Shown piece after piece: positions 8,585 to 16,265 of a stretch of DNA of 25,489 bases (its first letter is position 1; every line of letters begins with the position of its first letter). The notes beneath the pieces were generated by a model. The model made no database searches, was not told where the DNA came from, and saw only the letters and a list, made by a program, of their open reading frames with translations. This DNA is from a virus. The stretch lies in the IMG/VR virus record IMGVR_UViG_3300037882_001185, positions 1-25,489 of that record. One strand, given 5' to 3'. The position numbers and the translations under genes are program-made.

Positions 8585-9316
8585 TCAATCGCCCCAATAA
8601 CCGGGGGGCTGCCACGCAGCGTCGTAGGCGAAGGCGCTGATCGGCAGCCCTGGCCCCTGCTGAGGCACGCACTTCTGCGACGTGTCACCGCCGAGGATGG
8701 TGCCGCTGTTCTCCGTCTGCCGGCCCTTCACTTGGCGGATGTACGCCAGATGTGAGTCGCGCATGTCCTGGGAAACTTGCTGGCCGATGCGCGGGCGCAG
8801 GTGGATCTCCGCGCGCTGCGTGACCGCTTCCCCGTCGAGGGACACCAGATCGGTGTCGTTGACGAGGGCATTCGGCCGCAGGTAGCCACGGATGGTGAGA
8901 GCGTTGTAATACGTCGCGTCCGGCTTCGGTGAAATGTTCAGTTGTTCGTTGTCGAACCAGAAGTCCGTCGGGCGCCCACTGGAATTGACGAGCGCGTTCC
9001 GGCGCTGCTGCGACGGGTCCGCGGAGAGCGGCAGGAGCTTGCCCGAGGTGGCGTCGACAACGTAGACTTCCATGTACCGGCCGGGGTCCATGGAGTCCGG
9101 GAAGTCGTAGGTACTGACATCCGTTGTCAGTGCGATGGGAAGGGAGGCCGCAAGGCGGAGCCAAGCGTAGTCAGTCAGCTCAGACACCGCCCGGCGGATA
9201 CAGGAGTCGATCAGCTTCAGCGCCCGCGCTCCACGGTCGCCGCCAGTGTTCAGCGTGCAACGAGTCATTACTTCGTCGCGCGTCTGGGCGAGCGTCCATG
9301 GGGCGTCGAGAGCCAT
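8585..9316 (-). CDS. Head-tail adaptor protein, 243 aa
   Basis: The protein begins with a helical segment carrying ALKLIDSCIRRAVSELTDYA, followed by WLRLAASLPIALTTDVSTYDFPD, then GRYMEVYVVD, the SGRPTDFWFDNEQLNISPKP block and TIRGYLRP. This order (a helix ending in a Trp, then strand with Tyr-Asp-Phe-Pro, then RPTDFWF) is typical of phage adaptor or tail-connector proteins that bind beneath the portal. The C-terminal 60 residues include HLAYIRQVKGRQTENSG and a proline/glycine tail ending PPGYWGD. The ATG is preceded by GGAG 6 bases upstream, inside the end of the 264-residue gene. It is followed by the nozzle gene, as expected for successive rings of a short tail. Confidence 0.85.
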   Translation of the reverse strand: MALDAPWTLAQTRDEVMTRCTLNTGGDRGARALKLIDSCIRRAVSELTDYAWLRLAASLPIALTTDVSTYDFPDSMDPGRYMEVYVVDATSGKLLPLSADPSQQRRNALVNSSGRPTDFWFDNEQLNISPKPDATYYNALTIRGYLRPNALVNDTDLVSLDGEAVTQRAEIHLRPRIGQQVSQDMRDSHLAYIRQVKGRQTENSGTILGGDTSQKCVPQQGPGLPISAFAYDAAWQPPGYWGD

Positions 9317-9319
9317 CTA

Positions 9320-10114
9320 TTACTCCATGCTGATGGCGCCGAGGCCACCGGTTGCAGGTGCGGGGGCCGCTTTGGACTTGGCCTTGGATTTCCCCCTGGC
9401 CTTGGAATCGTCTTCGAGATCCGCCGGGAGCAGAGCCTCGACGCGAGCGGCCTCCATCGCCTTCGCTTGGGCCTCGAACTTCTGCTCCGCCTCCAAAGCG
9501 TCGAACTCTTTCAAGCCTTCGATGGGGCCGGCTTTGTCCTGTAGGGCGGCTGCGGCTTCCTGTTCCTTGGCGACCTCGCGCAGCTTGACGGCGGCGTTCG
9601 GGTCGATCATGGGGGAAGCGCACAGCTTGCTCATCGGGGCCGTCGAGACTTCGTTCACGGTGAGAACACCGAGACGCATCAGAGACAAGGTGATGGCAGT
9701 GGCGTCTTCGTGGGGGAGGAAGACTGGGCCGAGGGCTTTGGTGACGAGGTCCACCAGGGCGGCGTCAGCGACCAGAGCCTGCGGGATATGCGGGTTGACG
9801 CCCTTGGTGCCGGCGAGCTTCTCCAGCTCGGCATTGACGACATCACAGAAGTCGTCGAAGGTGGTGTAGATTTCATCGACGATCTCGCCGTACATGGCAC
9901 CGCGCAAGCGGCCATATTCAGCGCTCAGGTCGGGGATGACATGCCAGTAGTGTTCCGCCGAGAGACCGCTGGCCGGGCGCTCGACAACGAGTTCCTGGCG
10001 AGTGGTGCGGCGTACTTTGGCGCGCAGAAGGGGGACTTCGTGCTTGCCGATGAACTTGAAAATATCCGAGGTGCCGTTTTTGAACGAGCACTGATAAGTG
10101 GGTACCTTGAGCAT
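9320..10114 (-). CDS. Unknown virion-region protein, 264 aa
   Basis: I do not recognise the family. The protein starts MLKVPTYQCSFKNGTSDIF behind AGGAG with 8-base spacing. Residues 60-160 look like packed helices (GRLRGAMYGEIVDEIYTTFD, EKLAGTKGVNPHIPQALV). Residues 180-235 form a strongly charged Glu/Ala/Lys helix (KLREVAKEQEAAAALQDKAG, EFDALEAEQKFEAQAKAMEA), probably a coiled coil. A basic KARGKSKAKSKAA tail follows. It lies directly after the terminator behind the major capsid gene and 3 bases before the adaptor start, so head completion, a minor head protein or an assembly factor are all possible. The stretch that includes NPHIPQALVADAALVDLVTKALGPVF could be a folded core. Function is not assigned. 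Confidence 0.8.
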   Translation of the reverse strand: MLKVPTYQCSFKNGTSDIFKFIGKHEVPLLRAKVRRTTRQELVVERPASGLSAEHYWHVIPDLSAEYGRLRGAMYGEIVDEIYTTFDDFCDVVNAELEKLAGTKGVNPHIPQALVADAALVDLVTKALGPVFLPHEDATAITLSLMRLGVLTVNEVSTAPMSKLCASPMIDPNAAVKLREVAKEQEAAAALQDKAGPIEGLKEFDALEAEQKFEAQAKAMEAARVEALLPADLEDDSKARGKSKAKSKAAPAPATGGLGAISME

Positions 10115-10154
10115 GGGGGAATCTCCTGTGCGGGCAAGAATAGAGGGGCGCTAC

Positions 10155-10188
10155 AAAAAAGCAACCCCAAGGGCTTTGCCCTTGGGGT
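10155..10188 (-). terminator. Intrinsic terminator after the major capsid gene
   Basis: Read on the minus strand, a perfect 11-bp stem (ACCCCAAGGGC at 10188-10178 pairing with GCCCTTGGGGT at 10174-10164) with a three-base AAA loop is followed three bases later by six T. This is a classical rho-independent terminator. It lies 60 bases past the capsid stop and 41 bases before the next start, so transcription from the portal/capsid block probably drops here, letting capsid transcripts outnumber the adaptor and tail ones. Read on the plus strand, the hairpin is not followed by a T run. Confidence 0.9.
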
Positions 10189-10247
10189 CACTCCGGCACC
10201 GTCAGTTCCCGCAGGAGGAGACGGGTTCCGCCCGGTGCCAGTAGAAG

Positions 10248-11330
10248 TTACAACGCGACCGACACGACCGCGTTAGCGTTCGGGTTGTTGCAGAAGAAGG
10301 TCTGGCGCCAGTCGAGGCTGGCTTTCAGATTGCGGACTTCGGCAGACGGTGCGGCGACGCTGAACGACCAGTCGTTCTTGTTGAACAGGCCCAGGGTCCA
10401 GGTGTCCTCGCAGAGGATGTAGCACCGGAGGGTCCAGGGGATGGTCGGGGCGTACAGGGCGTCCAGGTCATCGAACGTGGGGTCGATTTCCATGGGGATG
10501 GTCATGTAGCGCAGGCCAGAGTCCGCGATGTTGAGATCGAGTTCTTTGGTCTGGGTCGCCGTGATGTCGATGCGGCCGTTGTTGTTGCGCAAGAACCGGC
10601 GGTAGCGATCGGCGAAACCGCGCCCGACGATGATGCGGAACTTGCCCCGCTTGTTGCCGCGGCTCTTGAGGCGGGCGGCCCAGAAGGCGCTGTTCATGCC
10701 CTCTTCAAGGGTGCCGCCCAGGGAGTACGTCAGGCCGCTGGCGAAGTAGTGCTGCCACTTGCTGTCGCTGCGCAGGATGTTGCCGTAGCTGCCGAGACGG
10801 TTGAAGGGGAGAGCGGCATCCAAGCCGAGGGTGCGCTTGGCGTCGGTCGAACCGTCGAGGTGCAGGATGCGGTCATAGCTGGTCTTGGCGGCGTCGCGGA
10901 AGTTGTCGACCTTCTCGGCGATGAGATTGCGCAGGCGCGTTTTCTCGCTGACCGACATCGGGCTGGCCAGGGTCTTCGACTGGCTGTTGAACTCGACTTC
11001 GTAGCCGGCGTTCATCATGTCGTCGTCCCAGATGGTCAAGCCGCGGTGCTCGTTGTAGACCGCAAACTCCGAGCCCTTGGTGGGCATGTTCTCGCGGAAC
11101 TCCATGAGGTCCGAGCGGGTCCAGCCCTGGTTTTCGCCAGTGTCGCTGACCTGATAGCCGACGCGGACAATACCCTGCGCCATGTCGACCACCTTGCGGC
11201 GTTCCATAGCGAACTCGCCGAACGGCATCGCCTGACGGTCGAGGAGGATCGAGTTCTGGCGATTCAGGTAGCCCGCGTCAGCGGACTGAACAAGCTCCTG
11301 ATACACCAGGGGAGGAACGGAGACAGCCAT
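10248..11330 (-). CDS. Major capsid protein, 360 aa
   Basis: The assignment rests on position (portal, scaffold, this gene, terminator) and on capsid-like character. It is a 360-residue soluble protein, with no low-complexity runs and a balanced alpha/beta composition. It begins MAVSVPPLVYQELVQSADAG, continues through RKVVDMAQGIVRVGYQVSDT and a helix with EKTRLRNLIAEKVDNFRDAA, and has HLDGSTDAKRTLGLDAALPF and a C-terminal half with KRGKFRIIVGRGFADRYRRF and TIPMEIDPTFDDLDALYAP. The segment giving residue tyrosine-aspartate-arginine after the helix and the glycine-rich LGLDAALPFNRLGS loop recall capsid proteins of other podophages, but I cannot name a close relative. The ATG is preceded by AAGGA. 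Confidence in the capsid role is high from context and in fold assignment lower. Confidence 0.87.
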   Translation of the reverse strand: MAVSVPPLVYQELVQSADAGYLNRQNSILLDRQAMPFGEFAMERRKVVDMAQGIVRVGYQVSDTGENQGWTRSDLMEFRENMPTKGSEFAVYNEHRGLTIWDDDMMNAGYEVEFNSQSKTLASPMSVSEKTRLRNLIAEKVDNFRDAAKTSYDRILHLDGSTDAKRTLGLDAALPFNRLGSYGNILRSDSKWQHYFASGLTYSLGGTLEEGMNSAFWAARLKSRGNKRGKFRIIVGRGFADRYRRFLRNNNGRIDITATQTKELDLNIADSGLRYMTIPMEIDPTFDDLDALYAPTIPWTLRCYILCEDTWTLGLFNKNDWSFSVAAPSAEVRNLKASLDWRQTFFCNNPNANAVVSVAL

Positions 11331-11357
11331 GGGGAGGTCCTTTCAGGACGGTAGGGG

Positions 11358-12527
11358 TTAGGCCGGAACGCCGTGAGTCATAACGTAGTCGTCGTACTCA
11401 GCAGTTCCGCGTTTGGGGAGGGAAACAGGGGTGGGGGAAGGGGTGGCTCGGAGGGTGGGCTGGACTTGGACGCGGGGGGCCGCAGGAGCAGAAGCGCGGG
11501 CTACAGCGTGCTCAAGGCAGGCTGCGAATCGAATACGCATCTCGATGGGATCGTTGAGGAGATGGAGGGGGAGGCCGGCTTCGCGGCGGCGGGCTTCGGC
11601 ATAGAGGGCTTTGCGAACATCGGGCCACTTGGCGGCACCGACTCGGGCAGCAGCTTGGCTTTCCTGGCCGGCGACCCATTGAACGGTCTGTTCGACTGGG
11701 TTCTGCTGAGGGGCTTGCTGTTGCTGGGGGGCGGGGGCACGCTGTTGTTGCTGGACGGGCGCAGGGGCGGGCTTCTTGATCGGCGCCAGGGTGGCGAGGA
11801 TCTTAGCGCGAGCGTCTGCGTTGATGTCCATGCTCTCGAACAGCTTGTCGACGACCTGCTCCACCGAGGTGACATCCGGGGCTACCGGCTCACCAGCGGG
11901 CTGGTAGCCGTGGCTTTCGAGAATCTTACCGAGGGCTTGCACCGCTTCCGGGTCCTTGTCGCGCAGGCCGAACCCGAGGTTCTGCCAGCCGATCACGGAC
12001 TGGAATTGGATGCCGCGTTCGGCGGCAGCCTGGGAGATGTCGAACCCGAACTTCGCTGCGGGGCGAAGGCGGTCCAACTCGGTCTTGTATTGCTTGATGC
12101 GGTGACGGGTGCGGCTGTGGTAGCCAGCGAGTTCGGCCTCGTCCGCGTCCTTGAAAGGCGCGTCTTCGGGGGTGTCCTCAGCCGGAGCCGCCTTGTTCTC
12201 GGTGTCCTCGCCAGCGGGCGTAGGAACCGGAGCGGCGTCAGCCGCAGGCGTTTCGATTGGCTTCTTCTCTGGCGGTGTCAAGCGATCAAGAACGTCGCCT
12301 TCCCCAAGAGGCTTGATCCCGACCGGAGTCGGAGACATGCCTTTACTTGGGTCGGCATCCGAGGCTTTCGCGTCGGGTGTCTGCGTCTTGTCACTCGCAA
12401 CGGGCGGGGTTGCAGGTACGCCACCAGTCGGAACCGGCGTGACGGCCGGAGTCGATTGGGCAGCAGGGGACGGGGTTGCTGCGGGGGCCGGGCTGGGTAC
12501 CGGGTCCGGGGGGATGCTATCGGGCAT
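11358..12527 (-). CDS. Capsid assembly scaffold protein, 389 aa
   Basis: The gene sits between portal and major capsid genes, the conserved place for a scaffold. Residues 1-130 are a disordered Pro/Ala/Thr/Glu-rich arm (PDSIPPDPVPSPAPAATPSP). Residues 130-165 form a charged helix (YHSRTRHRIKQYKTELDRLR), then AAKFGFDISQAAAERGIQFQ and a region whose tail DVTSVEQVVDKLFESMDINA contains helices. A glutamine-rich linker (PVQQQQRAPAPQQQQAPQQN) follows, with a helical C-terminal segment (LHLLNDPIEMRIRFAACLEH) and an end KRGTAEYDDYVMTHGVPA that may bind the capsid subunit. The disordered, highly charged and helical character and the absence of catalytic motifs suit scaffolds. The start follows AGGAG with 8-base spacing. 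A same-length frame on the opposite strand is an artefact of skewed composition. Confidence 0.85.
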   Translation of the reverse strand: MPDSIPPDPVPSPAPAATPSPAAQSTPAVTPVPTGGVPATPPVASDKTQTPDAKASDADPSKGMSPTPVGIKPLGEGDVLDRLTPPEKKPIETPAADAAPVPTPAGEDTENKAAPAEDTPEDAPFKDADEAELAGYHSRTRHRIKQYKTELDRLRPAAKFGFDISQAAAERGIQFQSVIGWQNLGFGLRDKDPEAVQALGKILESHGYQPAGEPVAPDVTSVEQVVDKLFESMDINADARAKILATLAPIKKPAPAPVQQQQRAPAPQQQQAPQQNPVEQTVQWVAGQESQAAARVGAAKWPDVRKALYAEARRREAGLPLHLLNDPIEMRIRFAACLEHAVARASAPAAPRVQVQPTLRATPSPTPVSLPKRGTAEYDDYVMTHGVPA

Positions 12528-12575
12528 GGTAGGGGCTCCTGAAGGTTCGCAAGGGGAAACTAGAGTCTATGCTGA

Positions 12576-14795
12576 CTAGCCGACCTGGGGCCGGTTAGGG
12601 ATTGATTCTGGGCCGGGGGCTCCGTCCATCGGCTTGCCGCCTCCGCCGCCTTCACCCTGTTCCGAGTCAAGGCCAGGGAGTGACGGGGGCGGCCCGCCGG
12701 AAGCTCCGGCAGGCCCCATCATCGGGACGGGGGCGATCTGGAAGAACCTGCTGATGCCCTCGAAGCGGCCCATCTCGCGCGCCACTTCATCCATGATCTC
12801 AGGGCCTTTGGCAGTCAGGCCGAAGTTCTTCGCCATCTGCGCGAGAACCGCGAGCTGGGCTTGGGCCTTCTCCGCGTCTGGGCGTCCCGTGCTGCCGGCC
12901 TTCACCGTGAGGTGGAGTTGGCGCCAGAGGGCCTCGCGGTTCGTGGGGGGCCAGAACGCCCCAGGCCCCGCGAGGGCCTTGACGTTCGGCTCCGGGAAAA
13001 GGGTGTGCGCCATGTCCAAGAGGCAGGTCGCCACGTCGGTGTATAGGTCTTCGATTGTTCCGCGCCGGTAGTCCGCGAGGGCGTCCGTGCCCTGCTGAGC
13101 GGTCGCCGTTTCGGTCGCCGAGTTGCTGACGCCCACTGCGCCACCTGACACCAGCGATACGCCCGCCATCCGTTGCAGATCCATCTCTGCGCGGGAACTG
13201 TCCGTAAGCTGCGGGTTGTACGGCGCCGTCGCGGTCTCTTTGACCGCGGCGCTGATCTCGTCTGGCATGTCCAGCTCGATCACTTCGTACGGTAGGGCGT
13301 TCTTGTATTTACGCGCCTCTCCGCGAGAGAAGGCTCCGCGCTTCACCAGGATCCGCGGGAACGACGCCTTTTTGGCGTGGCGGTCCAGCGTCCGCATGAG
13401 GTTGACTTCCTCTTGGGCTGGGCGTTGCAGAGTGGTGCTGGAGATACCCGTGAGGCGCCCCGTCACGCGGTTGAACAGGAACGGGATAAACGGGAACCAC
13501 ATGCGCCACACCACGCGCGGCGTGTACTTGGCCAGGAAGCGCGTGAGCCCCTTGGCGTAGACGTAGACACAGTTTGTCTGCCGGTCCCAGCATTCCCACA
13601 GCTCTACTTGCTTGCCGATGGCTTTGCTGGTGAGCTGCTCATCGCGCGACGACGGGTCGCCGCTGGCCGAGGTGGTCGAGTTGTTCGTCGCCCCCACCGG
13701 CGACAACGCTTTCGCCTCTTCCGGCGTCAGAGCATACTTGGCGACGGTTTCGTCCTTGTCGCCGTAGACTCGGTGCTGGATGCGCTTGCTGCGCCAGAAG
13801 TCCTCTGGGCGAGTGATAGACCAGTCGAAGCGGATGTCTTCTGGCTGCACGAAGTCGATCGGCAAACCGATCCAACTCGCGACTTCCGGGAGGTCGTTAG
13901 GAGTGATGGGCTGCGTACCGGCTTCGATGCCCTGCGCCTGCACTTCGCGCGGGTCGGGGGCCATCTGCGCCATGCCGGTCATCGGGTCGACGACTGGTGC
14001 GCCGGTCATCGGGTCCATCGCGGGCATGGGGATGCCCGGCTCGTCTACGATCTGCTGGCGCAGAGTAGCCGCAAGGTACGTGCGAACGGTAGCTTCCAGA
14101 GCAGTGAAGCGGGCCATCTCGGCCGTCCCCGGCTGGATGTCGCCCGCCAGAACCTTCGCCTGCCAGGAAGCGTAGAGGGCGTAGTTGTCCTGCTGGTCAT
14201 TGAAGCGCAGGTTGCCCAGCGGGTCCTTCTTCAGGTCCTCTTGCTGGTTCACCTTGACGAACATGATGGAGTTCGTCTCAACGTCCTGGATCGCGCCCGC
14301 GAGCTGCTGCCGGAAGCGCGATTCTTTGAGCAACCGTTTGGCGAGGACTTCCGACGTGCGTGCGAGCTTCACCAGCTCGGGTGGTGCACTGCCGGGGAGT
14401 TCGCCGATGATCGCTGGTTGGCCAGTCATCGGGTCAATCTGGGGGAGGCCGGTCAGCGGGTCGGTCGCCATCTCTGGCTCAGGTGCCCAGACAGCGTCTT
14501 CGATGTTGACGCGGATGTCTGCGTCGCGGCTGTTCAGCATCGACATCAGCGTGTATTGATTGCGCAGGATGTGGTTGGTGCCGACGGCGTCCTGAGCGTC
14601 CAGGGCCATGCAGTCGTTGTTCACGTACTTGCGGTCGCTGTCAAAGGACCGGTACCACTTCTCCAGCGGGGCCGGGATGTCCGTCTCCTGCGTATATTCC
14701 TGAATCAGCGCCGCGTCCGCTGCGGCCGAAGAGTCGGCGGGCGTGGCGTTGGCATTCTCTGGCGGAGCGCCGGGCTCGTCGAGTACATCAGGCAT
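12576..14795 (-). CDS. Portal protein, 739 aa
   Basis: This large portal protein forms the dodecameric ring at the capsid vertex through which DNA is packed and released. Residues 43-100 carry the opening helix and LEKWYRSFDSDRKYVNNDCM, and 140-190 carry RTSEVLAKRLLKESRFRQQL and DVETNSIMFVKVNQQED. The central region has WIGLPIDFVQPEDIRFDWS (309-326) and KQVELWECWDRQTNCVYVYA, followed by VVWRMWFPFIPFLFNRVTGR, a strand-helix block typical of the portal stem/wing. Helical QEEVNLMRTLDRHAKKAS and a C-terminal Gly/Pro tail follow. Two insertions of DP(M/L)TG repeats occur at residues 112-130 and 261-280. The long length is usual for podophage-type portals. It is preceded by the membrane protein gene, 3 bases away. 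Confidence 0.92.
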   Translation of the reverse strand: MPDVLDEPGAPPENANATPADSSAAADAALIQEYTQETDIPAPLEKWYRSFDSDRKYVNNDCMALDAQDAVGTNHILRNQYTLMSMLNSRDADIRVNIEDAVWAPEPEMATDPLTGLPQIDPMTGQPAIIGELPGSAPPELVKLARTSEVLAKRLLKESRFRQQLAGAIQDVETNSIMFVKVNQQEDLKKDPLGNLRFNDQQDNYALYASWQAKVLAGDIQPGTAEMARFTALEATVRTYLAATLRQQIVDEPGIPMPAMDPMTGAPVVDPMTGMAQMAPDPREVQAQGIEAGTQPITPNDLPEVASWIGLPIDFVQPEDIRFDWSITRPEDFWRSKRIQHRVYGDKDETVAKYALTPEEAKALSPVGATNNSTTSASGDPSSRDEQLTSKAIGKQVELWECWDRQTNCVYVYAKGLTRFLAKYTPRVVWRMWFPFIPFLFNRVTGRLTGISSTTLQRPAQEEVNLMRTLDRHAKKASFPRILVKRGAFSRGEARKYKNALPYEVIELDMPDEISAAVKETATAPYNPQLTDSSRAEMDLQRMAGVSLVSGGAVGVSNSATETATAQQGTDALADYRRGTIEDLYTDVATCLLDMAHTLFPEPNVKALAGPGAFWPPTNREALWRQLHLTVKAGSTGRPDAEKAQAQLAVLAQMAKNFGLTAKGPEIMDEVAREMGRFEGISRFFQIAPVPMMGPAGASGGPPPSLPGLDSEQGEGGGGGKPMDGAPGPESIPNRPQVG

Positions 14796-14798
14796 GGG

Positions 14799-15389
14799 TT
14801 ACTTTCCGAGCTGCTTACGGAGGAAGGACTTCACGAACCCGTTGCTGGTCTTCAGTTTGACTTCATCCACGCCGTTAGCCAGCGAGGTTTTGAGTGCCTG
14901 CGAGTTTACGACCAGAGCCACCGCGATGGCGAGGACAGTGATGAGGGAGAAAAGGCCGAGGTAGGGCAGAGCTTCGCCTACCGCAAGCAACGCCGCGCCT
15001 CCGCCAATGCCTGCCCAACCTCCGATGCGTAGGAAGGAGGCGACTGGGTAAGCAAATGCGAGGGCAAAGGCAACACAGCCAAGAACGATGCTGGCCACTC
15101 CAAACCACCACAGGTAGGCTTGTCGAGCTTCGAGCTTGGCTCGCTTGGCTTCGGCTTCGGCAAGGTCGGCTGCTGCACGGTATTCACTCGCTTTCTTGCG
15201 GAAGAAAGCCGCCTCCTCTGACGGCTTGGTTCCCGCAGGAAGCTCAAGGCGTGGGTCGGAGGGGGCGGCAATAACAGGAGGTGTGGGGGCGAGGCACCCC
15301 AGCCAACGGAGGGGGGCGCAGCCAGTGCAGAGCACGAGGATCAACACGAGCGCGACAAGGCTCCAGCCGTACATGCGCCATGCGTTCAT
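14799..15389 (-). CDS. Multi-span membrane protein, 196 aa (candidate lysis protein)
   Basis: The start is ATG at 15387-15389, overlapping the preceding stop by one base (TAATG). The frame is open further up but those 61 residues overlap the neighbour. Residues 1-24 read as a signal or anchor (WSLVALVLILVLCTGC), with a cysteine at 24 that would be a lipobox only with an unusual Cys at -3. Residues 50-85 form a charged helix (EEAAFFRKKASEYRAAADLA), probably a coiled coil. From about 88 onward two or three hydrophobic segments follow (YLWWFGVASIVLGCVAFALA, LFSLITVLAIAVALVVNS), then a basic tail. It and the 92-residue gene before it are membrane proteins interrupting the virion block, so a holin or spanin-like lysis function is a candidate. 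No family match is claimed. Confidence 0.75.
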   Translation of the reverse strand: MNAWRMYGWSLVALVLILVLCTGCAPLRWLGCLAPTPPVIAAPSDPRLELPAGTKPSEEAAFFRKKASEYRAAADLAEAEAKRAKLEARQAYLWWFGVASIVLGCVAFALAFAYPVASFLRIGGWAGIGGGAALLAVGEALPYLGLFSLITVLAIAVALVVNSQALKTSLANGVDEVKLKTSNGFVKSFLRKQLGK

Positions 15390-15667
15390 TACGGAGCCTT
15401 CCCTGGGGAGACTGTAGCGCCGACGGGCAGAAGTCCAGCCTTGATAAGGATTTCCCGGTGCACCTGGACTTCGATACTGATGGCGTCGACGCGAGCGGGG
15501 AGGCCGCGGATCTCGGCGTAGAACATGGTTGCCCAGACGATCGCTCCGGCGATTAGCGCCCAGGTGCGCCACGTTGCGCTGACATTGCCCTCGGGGTCGA
15601 TGCGGGCCCAGGCGACCTTCGTGCGGATAGACTGAGCGGGGAAAGGTTTGGGTGGAGTGTCGGCCAT
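15389..15667 (-). CDS. Single-span membrane protein, 92 aa (candidate holin/spanin)
   Basis: The start at 15665-15667 is chosen because it has AAGGA four bases upstream and lies 7 bases after the previous stop; the longer frame upstream is Ser/Pro-rich shadow sequence over the neighbouring gene. The protein begins MADTPPKPFPAQSIRTKVAW and has one strong transmembrane segment (TWALIAGAIVWATMFYAEIR, about residues 35-54), then a short amphipathic helix (LPARVDAISIEVQVHREILI) that could be a coiled coil. Size and topology suit a small holin-like or assembly protein. Its overlap with the multi-span gene downstream suggests the two act together. Function is inference from topology and coupling. 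Confidence 0.75.
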   Translation of the reverse strand: MADTPPKPFPAQSIRTKVAWARIDPEGNVSATWRTWALIAGAIVWATMFYAEIRGLPARVDAISIEVQVHREILIKAGLLPVGATVSPGKAP

Positions 15668-15674
15668 GGGGTCC

Positions 15675-16262
15675 TTAGAGGGCAGCGGGGATGAGCCCGG
15701 CGAGGCTTTTGATGGAGTTGAGCTTGGCGTCGACCGAGTCGGGGTCGGGGGTTCCAGGGGTAGGATCGAGCAGCATGGCGTCGCGCACGTCTTGCAAGTT
15801 GATGGAGACGCCGGCACCGACAGCTTCGCCGAAGCTGCCCGGTACCGTGTGGTCGACAGTCTGCGCTTCCCAAACGGCGATCGCGAGGTTCTCGGGGGAC
15901 AGCGTGGTGAAGGGAGTAATGTGCCCTTCTAGGACGCCGACAGCGTACGAGATCGTAGACGCGGTGAAGGTGAACGAAGTTCCGCCCGCGAGGGTTCCGG
16001 CAGTTCCGAGGACCACCGCCCCAGCAAACGAGAAGGAGGTCTGGAAACGCGCGGCGATGAACCCGGCTTTGACGGCATGTACCCAGGCGCTGCCGGGCGC
16101 GTACCCCAGAGGGACAGCCGCGTACTCGGACCAGTATTCGTTGACAAACATATTCCGGGCTGCCCCGGCTTTGTTGAAGTTGCTGCGGTCCCCGGAGACC
16201 GTGCTGCCGCCAAGGGCCCGTCCAGGCCCCTTCGACAGCACGTTGTAGTTCCCGAGGAGCAT
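15675..16262 (-). CDS. Virion-type structural protein, 195 aa
   Basis: I do not recognise a named family. The protein starts MLLGNYNVLSKGPGRALGG; the ATG at 16260-16262 lies 3 bases past the stop of the upstream gene. Residues 35-125 are strand-rich with small residues (VHAVKAGFIAARFQTSFSFA, GTLAGGTSFTFTASTISYAV). The C-terminus, with VPGSFGEAVGAGVSINLQDV and DAMLLDPTPGTPDPDSVDAK, resembles the short conserved ends of many phage tail-end or head-fibre proteins (a helical SFGE-containing motif followed by a proline linker and a terminal helix). It is the last gene of the six-gene structural block before the membrane protein pair. A capsid decoration or fibre-associated role is plausible but inferred. 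Confidence 0.75.
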   Translation of the reverse strand: MLLGNYNVLSKGPGRALGGSTVSGDRSNFNKAGAARNMFVNEYWSEYAAVPLGYAPGSAWVHAVKAGFIAARFQTSFSFAGAVVLGTAGTLAGGTSFTFTASTISYAVGVLEGHITPFTTLSPENLAIAVWEAQTVDHTVPGSFGEAVGAGVSINLQDVRDAMLLDPTPGTPDPDSVDAKLNSIKSLAGLIPAAL

Positions 16263-16265
16263 GGC

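Noticed and set aside
11373-12542. 389-residue open frame opposite the scaffold gene
   Set aside because: It mirrors the Pro/Ala-rich scaffold codons as Gly/Arg/Leu-rich sequence and has no Shine-Dalgarno or recognisable motif.
13377-15032. 551-residue open frame on the plus strand, antisense to the portal gene
   Set aside because: It is a shadow of the portal frame in GC-rich DNA: it lacks a ribosome site, overlaps two clearly real minus-strand genes and reads as low-complexity Arg/Val/Leu/Gly sequence.
14799-15389. Confident lipoprotein (spanin) assignment
   Set aside because: The cysteine at residue 24 is preceded by C-T-G, and Cys at -3 is unusual for a lipobox, so only a signal or anchor segment is claimed.
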